DNA of 64,000 nucleotides from Pedobacter sp. Leaf250 (GCF_920984735.1 NZ_CAKLBU010000013.1:62001-126000); one strand, 5' to 3'; shown: positions 17,601-27,305, counted from the first letter of the stretch. Program-made: numbers and translations. The notes: generated by a model from the letters alone, not told the origin.

Positions 17601-17764
17601 TGGTTTACACAGGTGAGTTGGCATCATTAAAACGCTTTAAAGATGATGTGAAAGAGGTAAATAAAGGTTACGAGTGTGGTCTAAACATTCAAAACTTTAA
17701 TAACATTGAAGTTGGAGATATCGTAGAAGCTTACGAACAAGTTGAAGTAGCTAGAAAACTGTAA
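14693..17764 (+). CDS. infB: Translation initiation factor IF-2
   Basis: GTPase that brings initiator tRNA to the ribosome. The 1023 residues include a first IF2_N domain (about 1-60), a long Pro/Ala/Lys/Glu linker (about 85-290), a Gly/Gln/Pro/Arg-rich stretch (about 295-380), a second IF2_N region, the G domain, and domains II-IV. G1 is GHVDHGKT at residues 531-538; G3 is DTPGHEAF. The G4 motif is TKVD at 632-635 instead of the usual NKxD. The C-terminal [20 protein letters not shown] is the fMet-tRNA-binding part. Last gene of the operon, with its own terminator. Confidence 0.98.
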   Translation: MSDDKPIILIKAIKELNIGMGTAVEFLNKKGFSAEKSPMFKLTGDMYDALLKEYQGDKIVREEAKQIVIGKIRRDEPETEKPVEAPKKNIDFEKSDEILIKNAQSFNPPAEKPKAIETPAPKVETPAPAAAEPVKEAKTVDKTEESGLPGVKIVGKIDLNDLNSKTRPVKKEEAPVTPPAPVAKVEEPAKPVEQPKAEEKPVEAKKEEAPVVQTPVQASPPAAKAETPAKPVEQPKVEEKPAEVKPATNEPEVMKARTVKLTGPNIIGKIVLPTTPDRRNGPVASSSDSEAAKRKRKRKKAPGAPGQPGQHGGQGQQGQNPAGQGQGGAPGQPRQPYQGNRPGGGTPYQGNRPAGQGGTPYQGNRNNNRPGFQNRNATPSGPKEEPTEKEIQDQIKATLARLSGAGKSGKFAQRAKLRRQKRDDVAYNAEEAANELESQSKILKVTEFVTANELASMMDVQVTKIIGTCMSLGMFVSINQRLDAETLTIVADEFGYEIQFVKPDEDEENVIEEVDDEADLIERAPVVTIMGHVDHGKTSLLDYIRKANVVAGEAGGITQHIGAYMVTTPSGKKVTFLDTPGHEAFTAMRARGAKVADIAIIVVAADDAVMPQTKEAINHAQAAGVPLVFAFTKVDKPGANADKVREQLSVMNILVEDWGGKYQSQEISSKSGLNVDLLLDKVLLEAELLELKANPNKRATGSVIESALDKGRGIVTTVLVQAGTLRVGDPILAGSYSGRVKALTNERGQKVESAGPSQPVQVLGMQGAPTAGDRFNALESETEARDIANKRMQLQREQGLRTQKHITLDEIGRRLAIGNFKELNIIVKGDVDGSIEALADSLLKLSTEQIQINIISKGVGQISESDVLLASASDAIIIGFQVRPSTGARKLAEAEQIDIRLYSIIYDAINEIKSAMEGMLDPEFEEKIVANVEIRETFKITKVGTIAGCMVLDGKITRNSKIRIVRDGVVVYTGELASLKRFKDDVKEVNKGYECGLNIQNFNNIEVGDIVEAYEQVEVARKL

Positions 17765-17785
17765 TATTTTACATACAAAAATGTT

Positions 17786-17822
17786 AAAGAGTCTCGAATT
17801 TATTCGGGACTCTTTTTTTTTA
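17786..17822 (+). terminator. Intrinsic terminator after infB
   Basis: AAAGAGTCTCGAAT (17786-17799) pairs with ATTCGGGACTCTTT (17802-17815) with one G-U, followed by an uninterrupted T-run to 17822. It closes rimP-nusA-infB. Confidence 0.92.
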
Positions 17823-17857
17823 ATTGATATTTGCTGAATCAACTACCTATTTTATTA

Positions 17858-18946
17858 ATGAATACTGAATTACAACAGACGGCTCAACCTGCAAAAAAGA
17901 ATTTTAATTTTATTGATACCATTCGCTGTATTTCAATGATGGGAATAGTATTTGAGCACTGTTCTGTATTTTGGGGATTTAGTTATGCCAGCAAAGTCGA
18001 TACCTTTATTGAGGTTTCCATTATGCAATTTCTGAAGTTCGCAACTATCGCTTTCTTTTTAATTAGTGGTTTCCTGATTAATCATAAATTTCAAGAATAT
18101 ACTCCTCTAGAATACCTTAAAAATCGATTTAAAAATACCATCAAACCTTGGATAATCTGGGTTCTAATATTTGTATTCTTAGATATTGTAGATCGGCTTG
18201 TTGCATTTAGTAAAGGGAGTGATGATCGAATTGCTACGCAAACTTTATCTTACATAGGAATGGATTTTGTTGATACCATTTTCTTTACCAGTTACTGGTT
18301 TATACTAAATTTTCTAATCTGTATTGCAATATTGCTCTTATTTAAGAAGTATTTGTATAAAGTTTGGTTTGGTGTAATACTAGGTTTAGTGTCAATTGTT
18401 TATAGTCTCAACTTGTATCACAATTGGTTTATGACACAACATTCAACAGCACTTTTTGGATTCGTGTTTTACCTTTGGCTTGGCGTTTATCTGAATCGGA
18501 ACTTTGATCAGCTACAGAAATGGATTGCTCGTACTCCCATTTATGTTTTTATTATCATTACCCTAACGCTTCTTGTTGCATCCAATGTCGAAGCAATACA
18601 CCTTATAAAATTAGGAAATGATGATCCTTACAATACATTAAAAATTACTAATATTTTATATTCACTTGGTGCATTTTTGCTTTTGCTAAAAATTGGAAAC
18701 ATTCCATTTTTACAAAAGAAATTCGATCCAAGAAATACAACATTTGGTATTTATTTGGTGCACTCGGTGGTAATTAGTAGATTACTTCCACTCATTTTTA
18801 CGCCACTTAAATTAGATTACAAGCAATATTCTGTATGGACGAATGGAGGAATAACTTTGCTGAAATTTTTATTCGTTTATTTTATCAGTTTTTGGCTGAC
18901 TAAATTATTGCTTAAAACCAGAGGGAAGTGGATTGTTGGACGATAA
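17858..18946 (+). CDS. Acyltransferase 3 family membrane protein
   Basis: About 362 residues with around ten membrane segments. NFIDTIRCISMMGIVFEHC at about residues 17-35 is the acyltransferase-3 signature, where the His in the first helix is thought to be catalytic. ATIAFFLISGFLINHKF and the late GIYLVHSVVISRLL also fit. Such enzymes O-acetylate or acylate surface polysaccharides, LPS or secreted sugars. An in-frame TTG at 17831 would add nine residues, but the ATG at 17858 gives the more natural N-terminus. It faces a convergent glycosyltransferase operon, which suggests a shared role in surface glycan tailoring. Confidence 0.88.
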   Translation: MNTELQQTAQPAKKNFNFIDTIRCISMMGIVFEHCSVFWGFSYASKVDTFIEVSIMQFLKFATIAFFLISGFLINHKFQEYTPLEYLKNRFKNTIKPWIIWVLIFVFLDIVDRLVAFSKGSDDRIATQTLSYIGMDFVDTIFFTSYWFILNFLICIAILLLFKKYLYKVWFGVILGLVSIVYSLNLYHNWFMTQHSTALFGFVFYLWLGVYLNRNFDQLQKWIARTPIYVFIIITLTLLVASNVEAIHLIKLGNDDPYNTLKITNILYSLGAFLLLLKIGNIPFLQKKFDPRNTTFGIYLVHSVVISRLLPLIFTPLKLDYKQYSVWTNGGITLLKFLFVYFISFWLTKLLLKTRGKWIVGR

Positions 18947-18950
18947 TTTG

Positions 18951-19682
18951 TTATTCAAATTTTTTATATTTCTCCACATGATCTTCTAAACCAGAAATTT
19001 TATACTTTTCAATTTCTCTATCTAAATGGCCGTACTGCTTTGCATAGTAAGGACCACAGGCATGAAAGCAGTAGGAGTTTTTGATTAAGCCATATTTAAG
19101 GTGCAAATATTTTGAGAATAAAAAAGATAATAACCCATCTTCACTAACTTTCATATTTACTTTAGCAAATAAGAACTTGAATAAAATTTTACGATAATCT
19201 TTTTTTCTAAAACAAGCACACCATCCTCCAGCGGGTCCAAATTCCATTACTTTATCACCTTTAGTTTCTTCAGTATACAATTCTATTGGAGGCTTAGCGC
19301 CATCTGTAAATTCATTTTGAATTACGTTCAATGCAATAAATCCATAATCAGTGAATGTGGTCATGTAATCGAGAAACAATGCATCTAGGTTTGCTGGGAA
19401 ATCAAGTACATCATCATCAATAATTACTACATATTCTCCTCTTGTATGAAAAAACAATCTCTTATAAGCATTTAAGCCATAATTTTTGCTTCTTGTAATT
19501 ACCCTTATGTTTTTGTTTTTTTTGTATTCTTTTAAAATTTGAGGAGTTTCGTCTGTAGAGCCATTATCCATTATAACGACTTCATATGAATGTGCTCCGC
19601 TAATACTTTTTAATAATGCGGGAATACACTTTTCTAAAAACTTGTACCTATTCCAAGTTAAAATAACAAAACTGAATTTCAT
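18951..19682 (-). CDS. Family 2 glycosyltransferase (distal gene of glycan operon)
   Basis: A 243-residue GT-A enzyme. It starts MKFSFVILTWNRYKFLEKC, has VVIMDNGSTDETPQIL and the metal-binding VVIIDDDVLDF at about residues 88-98. GPAGGWCACFRKKDYRKI is a typical acceptor-side segment. It is the last gene of a seven-gene minus-strand run. Its start overlaps the stop of the preceding glycosyltransferase gene by one base, indicating coupled translation. Donor and acceptor sugars cannot be predicted. Confidence 0.9.
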   Translation of the reverse strand: MKFSFVILTWNRYKFLEKCIPALLKSISGAHSYEVVIMDNGSTDETPQILKEYKKNKNIRVITRSKNYGLNAYKRLFFHTRGEYVVIIDDDVLDFPANLDALFLDYMTTFTDYGFIALNVIQNEFTDGAKPPIELYTEETKGDKVMEFGPAGGWCACFRKKDYRKILFKFLFAKVNMKVSEDGLLSFLFSKYLHLKYGLIKNSYCFHACGPYYAKQYGHLDREIEKYKISGLEDHVEKYKKFE

Positions 19683-20623
19683 TATAGTGAGTTGATTTGG
19701 TTGATCTCTGATGAATAAATTTTTCTTACATGATTTAGCTCACTAAAGAAGCTCTTGCGATCAAGATAAAAAAGGATTGAATTGTATTGGAGCAAAAATA
19801 GGAAAAAAGAAACACCTTTTTTACCAAGACTGTAATTGTATAAAATGTTATAAATTTTATTGATTAGGCGAGCATTCTTCGCATATTTAAATTGTGCTAA
19901 ATGTTTTATCCATTCTAAATCGTAAGTGAAGTATTTATTCCCAGGTAATGTTTTTTGTTTTTCTTCTGCTGTTGAATGGGAATTAGTGACATTACTATCA
20001 TGTTTCCTATAGTGTACAAGAATATTTGGAATGTATTTTATTTTGCCAACACTTGCTGCAACGTATGCAATCCACCAATCGTAATAAAATCTTTCATCAA
20101 ATGGAAAAATATAATCTTTCAACTCTTTTCTGAATAAACTAGCATGCCCTGAAACCGAATTTTTTGTGAGGAAGTATAAATTGCAATTTCCAGAATGGAT
20201 TCTGGTTTCAGTAGACATTTTTTGATTACTTAATTTTTTATCATCTACGTCGATTAAATGCGAATCGTGATAAATAAGAATGTTATCTTCAATTTCTTTA
20301 TATAAAATTTCAATTTTATTAAGCTCCCATAAATCGTCCTGATCGCTAATGGCTATAAAATCTCCGGAGCAAAGTTTTATAGCTTTCTCGAAATTTTTCA
20401 CAAAACCAAGATTTTGATCATTGATAATTGCTTTGAAAAAAGAATACTTTTCTTCGTATTCTTTTAAAATTTTAAATGTCCCATCTTTTGATTGATCATC
20501 TAATGCAATAATTTCAAGGTTTGGGTATGTTTGTAAAACTAAGGTATCTAATTGTTTGCGAAGATATGTTTCACCATTATAGGTGCAAAGTGCAATGGAA
20601 ATAAGCGGGAAAGTATTATTCAT
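19682..20623 (-). CDS. Family 2 glycosyltransferase, tandem paralogue A
   Basis: 313 residues. LISIALCTYNGETYLRKQLD opens the GT2 domain; FIAISDQDDLWELNKIE (about residues 92-108) carries the DxD-type metal site; SGHASLFRKEL and FPFDERFYYDWWIAYVA follow. These match the neighbouring gene at 20647-21594 position by position, so they are tandem duplicates. This copy probably adds one sugar of a repeating surface glycan. It is separated from its paralogue by 23 bases. Confidence 0.92.
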   Translation of the reverse strand: MNNTFPLISIALCTYNGETYLRKQLDTLVLQTYPNLEIIALDDQSKDGTFKILKEYEEKYSFFKAIINDQNLGFVKNFEKAIKLCSGDFIAISDQDDLWELNKIEILYKEIEDNILIYHDSHLIDVDDKKLSNQKMSTETRIHSGNCNLYFLTKNSVSGHASLFRKELKDYIFPFDERFYYDWWIAYVAASVGKIKYIPNILVHYRKHDSNVTNSHSTAEEKQKTLPGNKYFTYDLEWIKHLAQFKYAKNARLINKIYNILYNYSLGKKGVSFFLFLLQYNSILFYLDRKSFFSELNHVRKIYSSEINQINSL

Positions 20624-20646
20624 GTAGTTTAAGGTAGTGATCTATT

Positions 20647-21594
20647 TTAACTGCTCTTATTATAGAACGGTGGTTTTTTGGAAAACGCTACTTTACGGGC
20701 ATAGTTTATTTTACTGGTTAAGCTTTTTTTCTTGCTGATGATATAGAATATCTGGTCGTAATAATGGATTAAGAATAAAAATAACCTTAATCGGCTTTTA
20801 CCAAATTGAATATCATAAAATAATTTATAAGCTTTTTTTATCAATTGGGGTTGTTTGTTTGCGCTAAATTTACTGCACTTTTCTACCCAATCAATATCGA
20901 TTGCAATTCTATTTGTTGGCTCAATAACAACTCGTTTCTCTTTTAAATTCAGATTATCCGTAATGCTTAAATCATGCTGGCGATAGTGAACCAAAATATG
21001 ATCCAGGTATTTTACAGAACCAATATTGAATGCCACATAGGCTAACCACCAGTCATGGTAAAATCTTTTATCAAAAGGAAGTAGATACGGAACAAGTTTT
21101 ATAGAGAACATTGCAGCATGACCGGATATGCAATTTGATAAAATAAATGGCAAAGCACTATATCCTTGATACATATTATACCGACTAGACATGCTTTGAA
21201 AACCTATTTTATCTCCCTCATCGTTAATAAAATCAGAGTCGTGGTAAATTAAAATGCTATCATTAATATTTTTTACTAACTGCTCAATTTTATCTAATTC
21301 CCAAATATCATCCTGATCGCAGAGGCAGATATATTCTCCTTTGCATAACGTAATGGCCTTCTCGAAATTTTTAGTGTATCCTAAATTCATCTCATTTTGA
21401 TGAAAAGAAAGCTTTATATTATTGTAAGAAAGGCAGATTTTTTCTGTATCATCAGCCGAGCAATCATCAACTATAATGATTTCTATTTTTTGATAAGTTT
21501 GATTTATTAAACTATCAAGTTGCTCCCTGAGATAGGTTTGACCATTATAAGTGCATAAAGCAATAGAAACTAAAGGAAGCTCTAAATCCATCAT
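20647..21594 (-). CDS. Family 2 glycosyltransferase, tandem paralogue B
   Basis: 315 residues. LVSIALCTYNGQTYLREQLD, YICLCDQDDIWELDKIEQL and LPFDKRFYHDWWLAYVA parallel paralogue A. The shared HYRxHD at about residue 225 is also conserved. Divergence in the middle and C-terminus suggests different acceptor choice. The start overlaps the stop of the upstream gene by four bases. Function in the glycan pathway is inferred from context. Confidence 0.92.
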   Translation of the reverse strand: MMDLELPLVSIALCTYNGQTYLREQLDSLINQTYQKIEIIIVDDCSADDTEKICLSYNNIKLSFHQNEMNLGYTKNFEKAITLCKGEYICLCDQDDIWELDKIEQLVKNINDSILIYHDSDFINDEGDKIGFQSMSSRYNMYQGYSALPFILSNCISGHAAMFSIKLVPYLLPFDKRFYHDWWLAYVAFNIGSVKYLDHILVHYRQHDLSITDNLNLKEKRVVIEPTNRIAIDIDWVEKCSKFSANKQPQLIKKAYKLFYDIQFGKSRLRLFLFLIHYYDQIFYIISKKKSLTSKINYARKVAFSKKPPFYNKSS

Positions 21595-22421
21595 TGATCC
21601 TTGTCCTTTAATACATACCGCTTCTTATGAAAAAAAATTTTGTAATACTGCCTCACAAAAAACTTAACAGGTTGCAAATTGTAAAGCCAGGCCGTAAACC
21701 AATTGCCCGAAATGTAGAAACGAGTAATAGTGGTAGTTAAAAAGCGGCTGCGAAAGGCATGTTCATATTTGGTTATAAATTCTTTTCTAAGCTTGTGGAA
21801 AGTATGGTCGGCATTTCCATCGCTTTTATGAATGATATTAAAATCAATAATATAGGAATTGAAGCCCAAAACATCTGCAATCAAACACAGATCTGTTCCG
21901 TATAAATGAAAACCAGAAAGATTATGAGAAAGCACCAAATTTGCGCTATTCTTTACTATCATAAGGTTTTCATCAACAGTTTTGGTTTTAAGCGGCAAAC
22001 GTTTTTCTTTAATCCTATTTCCAGATCCTTGAGTTAAATTTGTAGCTATCCATTTAAAATTAATTCCACCAGCATTGGCCAATAAAGCCCAGTTTGGATC
22101 ATTTTTTTCAATCTCTTGGATCTTTTTATCTAAATGATTTCTATCGTGGTCATGAATGATAATATCCTGATGGCATAAAATGATGTATTTTCCTTTTGCT
22201 TGTTGCAGAAAATGATTTAAGCCTTTAAAAGCTTCGAATGTACACTGACTAGAATTGTCGATATAGAGATATTCACAACTTTTTTCATCAAAACCTTTTT
22301 GAAGAAAAGAACTGAGCATTTCCTCATATTCTGCTTTTCGTGTTACAAGAGTACAAATTGAATATTCAAACTCATAATTTGTAGCTGTAATAGAACGGGC
22401 GATATTTAAAGTACTGCTCAT
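21591..22421 (-). CDS. Glycosyltransferase-like protein
   Basis: 276 residues. EFEYSICTLVTRKAEYEEML followed by CEYLYIDNSSQCTFEAF and KYIILCHQDIIIHDHD has the outline of a GT2-type nucleotide-binding domain, but HQDI replaces the usual D-x-D with an extended His/Asp segment (about residues 103-111). LSGFHLYGTDLCLIADVLGF is the probable acceptor-side region. I recognise the fold outline but not a specific activity. It sits between the ABC exporter gene (3-base gap) and paralogue B (4-base overlap). Confidence 0.75.
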   Translation of the reverse strand: MSSTLNIARSITATNYEFEYSICTLVTRKAEYEEMLSSFLQKGFDEKSCEYLYIDNSSQCTFEAFKGLNHFLQQAKGKYIILCHQDIIIHDHDRNHLDKKIQEIEKNDPNWALLANAGGINFKWIATNLTQGSGNRIKEKRLPLKTKTVDENLMIVKNSANLVLSHNLSGFHLYGTDLCLIADVLGFNSYIIDFNIIHKSDGNADHTFHKLRKEFITKYEHAFRSRFLTTTITRFYISGNWFTAWLYNLQPVKFFVRQYYKIFFHKKRYVLKDKDQ

Positions 22422-22424
22422 CTG

Positions 22425-24242
22425 CTAATCAACAAAAGCCTGCATATCAATTAAACGTTTGTAAAGCCCACTTTGGTTCATCAGATCGCTGTGCGTACCT
22501 GTTTCAACTACATGTCCTTTATCAATCACCACGATTTGATCTGCGTGCTGTATTGTGCTTAAACGGTGGGCAATTACGATTGAAGTGCGGTTTTTCATTA
22601 AATTATTCAAAGCTTCCTGGACTAACTTTTCTGATTCTGTATCCAAGGCAGATGTAGCTTCATCGAGTAACATAATTGGAGGATTTGCCAAAACTGCACG
22701 AGCTATACATACACGCTGTCTTTGTCCGCCCGATAACCTATTGCCTCTATCGCCTACAAAAGATTGATATCCGTTTTCAGTATTCTCAATAAAATCGTGC
22801 GCATTTGCAATTTTAGCCGCAGCAATAACTTCTTCCATTGTTGCATCAGGTTTTGCGAAAGCTATGTTGTTAAAAATGGTATCATTAAAAAGAAACGATT
22901 CTTGATTAACAGTTCCCATTTGCGCCCTAATACTTTCTACTGTCAGATCTTTATAGTCGTTACCATCTATAAGGATTTTTCCAGACTTGGGATCGTGAAA
23001 GCGGGGAATTAAATCCATAAGCGTACTTTTTCCGCCGCCAGATGGACCGACCAATGCTATCGTTTTTCCCTTTTCGATATTGAAATTAATTGAATTTAAG
23101 ATTGCTTTTTCGCCATAGCTGAAAGAAACGTTTTCAAATCTGATTGCGTTTTTAAATCCACTTAACACTTTAGCATCAGGTGCATTAACTAATAATGGTT
23201 TGGTGTCAATTAAATCCAAAACACGCTCGCCTGCGGCAATACCAGAATGAATACCACTGAATGAATCGGCGAGTGCCTTAACGGGCTGCATTACTTGTGA
23301 GAAAGTGGCTATATAAACCAAAAATTTTGACGGCGTCAAGTCTCCTTGCCCGGTCAAAATCATTGTTCCCCCGTAAAGCACTATAAAAACAACCACAAAA
23401 ACGCCAAGTGTTTGCGAAACCGGCGAGGCCAGTTGCTGTCGCCTTGCCATTTTTCGATTTAAAAAAGAATAAAATTTATTCTCTTCATCGAATTTATCTT
23501 TAATTCGTGGTGTGGCGTTAAAGGCTTTAATAATTTTTATTCCACTTAACGATTCATCTAAAAATCCTAGCATTTTTGCGAAAGATTCATGAGATTCTTT
23601 TGCTTGATGCTTCAATCTTTTAACAATTTTACTGATGATAAATCCAGAAATTGGAATAACCAAAAGCGAAAAAAGAGTTAATTTAATTGAAATGGAAACG
23701 AGTACGCCGATGTAAAATAATAATTGTAATGGTTCTTTAAAAACAACCTGAAGTGTATTTGTAACGGTAAACTGAACTACTTGAACATCAGATGCAACCT
23801 TCGAAATAATATCGCCCTTGCGCTCATTGTTAAAGTATCCAATGTGTAAATTCATTACATTGTTGAAAACCGTTTTCCGCAGATTTAACAATGTATGCAC
23901 TCTCAAATCTTCCATAAAACGCTGCGATAGATAACGGAATAAATTTGCGAGCACTACTGTAATAACAATGACAATACACACAATTTTAAGCGTTTCAGTT
24001 TTGCCATATACATCAATAGCATGCTTAATGTACTCACTAAATTTGCCCATGAAATCAATAGAAGAGCTTACTTTAGATAAGGCAGTTGGCGCATCTTTAA
24101 TAAATAAGGTTTCTAATAAAGGCCCTAATAAAGTGAATAAAAAAGTATTAAAAACGATCGCAAAAATTGTTGCAATTAAATAAGGAATGGCAAACTTTTC
24201 AATTGGTTTGGCAAAAGATAATAAACGAAAATATGTTTTCAT
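22425..24242 (-). CDS. MsbA-type ABC exporter (fused permease and ATPase)
   Basis: 605 residues. Six membrane helices in the first 330 residues, then an ATPase domain with ALVGPSGGGKSTLMDL (Walker A), LSGGQRQRVCIARA (signature) and PIMLLDEATSALD (Walker B), then VIAHRLSTI. This is the homodimeric half-transporter layout of lipid and lipid-linked-glycan flippases such as MsbA. Lying inside a glycosyltransferase operon, it may move the lipid-linked product, or it may be the general lipid A flippase. Context favours glycan export, but sequence does not prove it. Confidence 0.93.
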   Translation of the reverse strand: MKTYFRLLSFAKPIEKFAIPYLIATIFAIVFNTFLFTLLGPLLETLFIKDAPTALSKVSSSIDFMGKFSEYIKHAIDVYGKTETLKIVCIVIVITVVLANLFRYLSQRFMEDLRVHTLLNLRKTVFNNVMNLHIGYFNNERKGDIISKVASDVQVVQFTVTNTLQVVFKEPLQLLFYIGVLVSISIKLTLFSLLVIPISGFIISKIVKRLKHQAKESHESFAKMLGFLDESLSGIKIIKAFNATPRIKDKFDEENKFYSFLNRKMARRQQLASPVSQTLGVFVVVFIVLYGGTMILTGQGDLTPSKFLVYIATFSQVMQPVKALADSFSGIHSGIAAGERVLDLIDTKPLLVNAPDAKVLSGFKNAIRFENVSFSYGEKAILNSINFNIEKGKTIALVGPSGGGKSTLMDLIPRFHDPKSGKILIDGNDYKDLTVESIRAQMGTVNQESFLFNDTIFNNIAFAKPDATMEEVIAAAKIANAHDFIENTENGYQSFVGDRGNRLSGGQRQRVCIARAVLANPPIMLLDEATSALDTESEKLVQEALNNLMKNRTSIVIAHRLSTIQHADQIVVIDKGHVVETGTHSDLMNQSGLYKRLIDMQAFVD

Positions 24243-24371
24243 TTGCTGTAAAATGGAATATGTAAGGTGGATGATGGTTCAAGTCATCTCCAAAAAAAAT
24301 CTAATATAACTTGGTAAAGGTAAGGTTTTCGATTAAACCAATCACGATTTACATATTGAAGCACTTTAAAA

Positions 24372-25358
24372 TTACAATCGCTTAATTATTTTGTTAACAA
24401 GTGATTGATTAATAAAGCTAATAATGTCATCTAATTCGAGGTTAGAGTTATATTTGCTTTTCAAAAAAAGCAATCTTTCTTTACTTGCAGCAATTTTTGC
24501 CTTATGGTTTAAAAAATCTCTATAGCTTGCCCAGATCCAGGTTTTACCTGTGATAAGTTTTGGAATAAGTTCTGTGAAAATTTGCTGTAGTGGATACATC
24601 GTTTTTCGCCAGCCATTGAGATGAATCCCTTGTAAAATATAACGGTTTCGGTAATATATCTTTTTAATGAAGTTCGATTTAATTTGTGTTTTGGTACTTC
24701 CGCTAACATGATGGAAACAAAAGGATTGATGCTCATAATAACATTTCCATCCAACTTTCCAGGCACGTAAACTTAAATCGAAATCTTCAGATGAAAATGG
24801 TGAAAAAATTTCATCAAAGCCGCCAAGTTCTTTAAGCTTCTTTGCATCTACCAATGCATTTGCGCCAGAAAGATAAGCTGTATATATGTTTTGATCTTCA
24901 GGATTTTCATTATAGTAAAATTTATTTGCCTTAATTCGGCAGCCAGAATAGTAAAGCAATCTTGCTGAATCTTCAATTCTGCTTTCGTCGAAACTCATAA
25001 TTCTGGCCATAACGCCAAAAGTATCTTTATGATCAAAATATTTCCATTGCGCTGCAAAATAATCGGGATCTAATTTGACATCAGAATTTAATAATAGTAT
25101 AAGTTCATATTTAGATTCTCTTATTCCGTGATTGCAGGTAAAGGAAAAACCACGATTACTATCATTAATAAGCAGTTTAACATTTGGATACTCCGATTTT
25201 ATAAAAGCTATGCTATTATCTTTTGATCCATCATCAATTACAATAATTTCAAATTCTGTTTTTGCATTTTCGGCTGCTAAAAATACCGAGGGCAAATATT
25301 TTTCTAGCAAATGCTTGCCATTATAATTGGGTATAATGATGGAAATGCTTCTCTGCAT
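24372..25358 (-). CDS. Family 2 glycosyltransferase
   Basis: 328 residues. SISIIIPNYNGKHLLEKYLP, IVIDDGSKDNSIAFI and LILLLNSDVKLDPDYF (metal site, about residues 88-103) define the GT2 domain. LSGANALVDAKKLKELGGFD and FSSEDFDLSLRAWKVG are the downstream family signatures of rhamnosyltransferase-like enzymes. The start codon touches the stop of the preceding gene with no base between. A gap of 129 bases separates it from the ABC exporter gene. Confidence 0.92.
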   Translation of the reverse strand: MQRSISIIIPNYNGKHLLEKYLPSVFLAAENAKTEFEIIVIDDGSKDNSIAFIKSEYPNVKLLINDSNRGFSFTCNHGIRESKYELILLLNSDVKLDPDYFAAQWKYFDHKDTFGVMARIMSFDESRIEDSARLLYYSGCRIKANKFYYNENPEDQNIYTAYLSGANALVDAKKLKELGGFDEIFSPFSSEDFDLSLRAWKVGWKCYYEHQSFCFHHVSGSTKTQIKSNFIKKIYYRNRYILQGIHLNGWRKTMYPLQQIFTELIPKLITGKTWIWASYRDFLNHKAKIAASKERLLFLKSKYNSNLELDDIISFINQSLVNKIIKRL

Positions 25359-26234
25359 TTATTTAACAATTTTATAATTACGGTATTCGAATAAACGCAA
25401 TCCAGTCAAGTCCTCAATTTTTTGCAACAACTTTCTTCTGAAATTCATTTTAGGTGTTTCCTTGGTTAAATCCTTCTCGAATTTCCAATTTGCAGCCTTT
25501 ATTCTGTTGGCCATTACTGCCGGGTGTGTTCCTTTGAAATGAACCAGTCGATCAGCATTATGCATATCAAAAGTCTCCTGGACAGGATAATTTTCTTCAA
25601 TCCATTCTTCAGTCTGATAAAACTGATTGAAATTTCTCACTTTACCTTGTAAGCCTTTAGGTGGTTTTACCCAACCATAATGGTAAATGTAAGCATCTAT
25701 TAACTTAACTTTAAGTTTGCGATCATTTATTCGAAAACCTTGTGCATCGCGATAAGAATGAACACCAGGCAAATTCTTAATAATTCTAACCTCTCTTCTA
25801 TACCAACGCCTTGATTCGGCCAGATAATCGTATGATGCGTAAAAGTGTTTGTATTTAAGCAGCAAAGCCTCCACTTGATGGTTTTTTAATTCCATCTCCA
25901 TCTCTTTTTTAATTAAGGGAAGATAATCCTCACGAATGGCTTCATCGCCTTGAATGTAAATCATCCAATCGGTATCACTAGAAATGGCAGCAATGGCTTT
26001 ATTGGTTTCGTCGGCGAAAACTCTACCGCCTTCCCTGATGCTTTCATCCCAAACGGTATCAACGATTTTGATTTTTGGATCGATATTTTTAACGAGTTCT
26101 GCTGTTTCATCAGTGGAGTTACCCAATGCAATTACAAACTCATCGCAAAGCGGAAGTACTGAAAGAATGGCTTCTTTAGCCGGATAATCATTTACGATTG
26201 CATTTCTTAAAAAGGTAAATCCGGTAACTTTCAT
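25359..26234 (-). CDS. Glycosyltransferase (GT2-like), first gene of the glycan operon
   Basis: 291 residues. It starts MKVTGFTFLRNAIVNDYPAK, has EFVIALGNSTDETAELV and WMIYIQGDEAIREDYLPLI, where QGDE replaces the classical DxD. A Trp/Tyr-rich middle (SRRWYRREVRIIKNL) and HYGWVKPP follow. This subfamily is common in Bacteroidota glycan clusters. It leads the minus-strand run 26234 to 18951 and is divergent from meaB, with about 95 bases between starts. Confidence 0.85.
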   Translation of the reverse strand: MKVTGFTFLRNAIVNDYPAKEAILSVLPLCDEFVIALGNSTDETAELVKNIDPKIKIVDTVWDESIREGGRVFADETNKAIAAISSDTDWMIYIQGDEAIREDYLPLIKKEMEMELKNHQVEALLLKYKHFYASYDYLAESRRWYRREVRIIKNLPGVHSYRDAQGFRINDRKLKVKLIDAYIYHYGWVKPPKGLQGKVRNFNQFYQTEEWIEENYPVQETFDMHNADRLVHFKGTHPAVMANRIKAANWKFEKDLTKETPKMNFRRKLLQKIEDLTGLRLFEYRNYKIVK

Positions 26235-26329
26235 TTGGGTGTGATAGATTGCTTAGGCTGGCTGTGTTCCTCGCCTCACAATAGCTATTAAAAATAAATA
26301 TGTTAATTTGTACAAAGATAGTTTTATTG

Positions 26330-27229
26330 ATGAATACCCATCTATCCATTTTAAGCGAAGTAAAGAGAGGCAATTATAAGGTTTTGGCCAGGGTACTAAC
26401 CTTAGTTGAAAACGATATTGCTCCGTCAGACTTAATTTTAAAAAATTTAGAAAATAACGCTAACAAACTTGTGATAGGCATTACTGGGCCACCGGGTGCT
26501 GGTAAAAGCACATTGGTAAATGCGATTACCAATTATTTTACCGCAGCGAATAAAAGAGTGGCCATATTGGCTATTGATCCCACTTCGCCTTTTAACTTTG
26601 GTTCATTATTGGGCGATCGCATCAGGATGGCATCACAGTTTAATAACCCAAATGTGTTTATTCGTTCATTAGCCACTAGAGGTGCATTAGGTGGTATTTC
26701 GGCAAAAACCATCGAAATGGTTGATGTATTGAAAGCTTCAGATTTTGACTTAATTATTGTAGAAACGGTTGGTGTAGGTCAATCGGAAGTTGAAATTGCA
26801 GGGCTTGCCGATAAAACAATTGTGGTCTTAGTGCCAGAATCTGGCGATGAAGTGCAAAATATTAAATCAGGCCTGATGGAAATTGCAGATTACTTTGTGA
26901 TTAATAAAGCTGATAGGGAAGGTGCAGATACTTTTGCAAACAATTTGAAAAAGATTGTGCATCAGGGTGCAAAATCAATACCCATACTAAAAACTGTTGC
27001 TGATAAAAATATAGGAATAGATGATTTATGCAGATGGATATTAAAACCTATTGAAACAACAAACCAGCGAAGAGAATTTCTATATGCCGAAAAGGCCTGG
27101 CGGATAATTCAAAGTCAAAAGATGATGAGCGTGGATAAAAAAAGGCTGCGAGAAGAGATTCAGGCAGCCTTAAGTGCTAATGATTTTAATATTTATCGCT
27201 TTGTAGCCGATTTTGTAGAAAAGAATTAG
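26330..27229 (+). CDS. meaB: Methylmalonyl-CoA mutase-associated GTPase MeaB
   Basis: G3E-type GTPase that protects and reactivates the B12 enzyme methylmalonyl-CoA mutase. GPPGAGKST (residues 53-61) is Walker A, then AILAIDPTSPFNFGSLLGDR, VETVGVGQSEVEIA and VINKADREGAD (guanine-binding NKAD). Its 299 residues match the family. An in-frame ATG at 26300 would add ten residues, but the conserved N-terminus starts at 26330. No mutase gene is in the window, so the partner is encoded elsewhere. The older name for the family is ArgK. Confidence 0.94.
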   Translation: MNTHLSILSEVKRGNYKVLARVLTLVENDIAPSDLILKNLENNANKLVIGITGPPGAGKSTLVNAITNYFTAANKRVAILAIDPTSPFNFGSLLGDRIRMASQFNNPNVFIRSLATRGALGGISAKTIEMVDVLKASDFDLIIVETVGVGQSEVEIAGLADKTIVVLVPESGDEVQNIKSGLMEIADYFVINKADREGADTFANNLKKIVHQGAKSIPILKTVADKNIGIDDLCRWILKPIETTNQRREFLYAEKAWRIIQSQKMMSVDKKRLREEIQAALSANDFNIYRFVADFVEKN

Positions 27230-27305
27230 GCAGTCGTTTTGTTTTTTAGGTCGTTACTCCTCAGTTTTTTTAATCCCAACTTCTGGCTGTTTGATTAGAC
27301 TTACG

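Noticed and set aside
18951..26234. Glycosyltransferase/ABC block as a new antimicrobial or defence system
   Set aside because: All members belong to usual surface-glycan families; no precursor peptide, nuclease, toxin or immunity-type gene is present.
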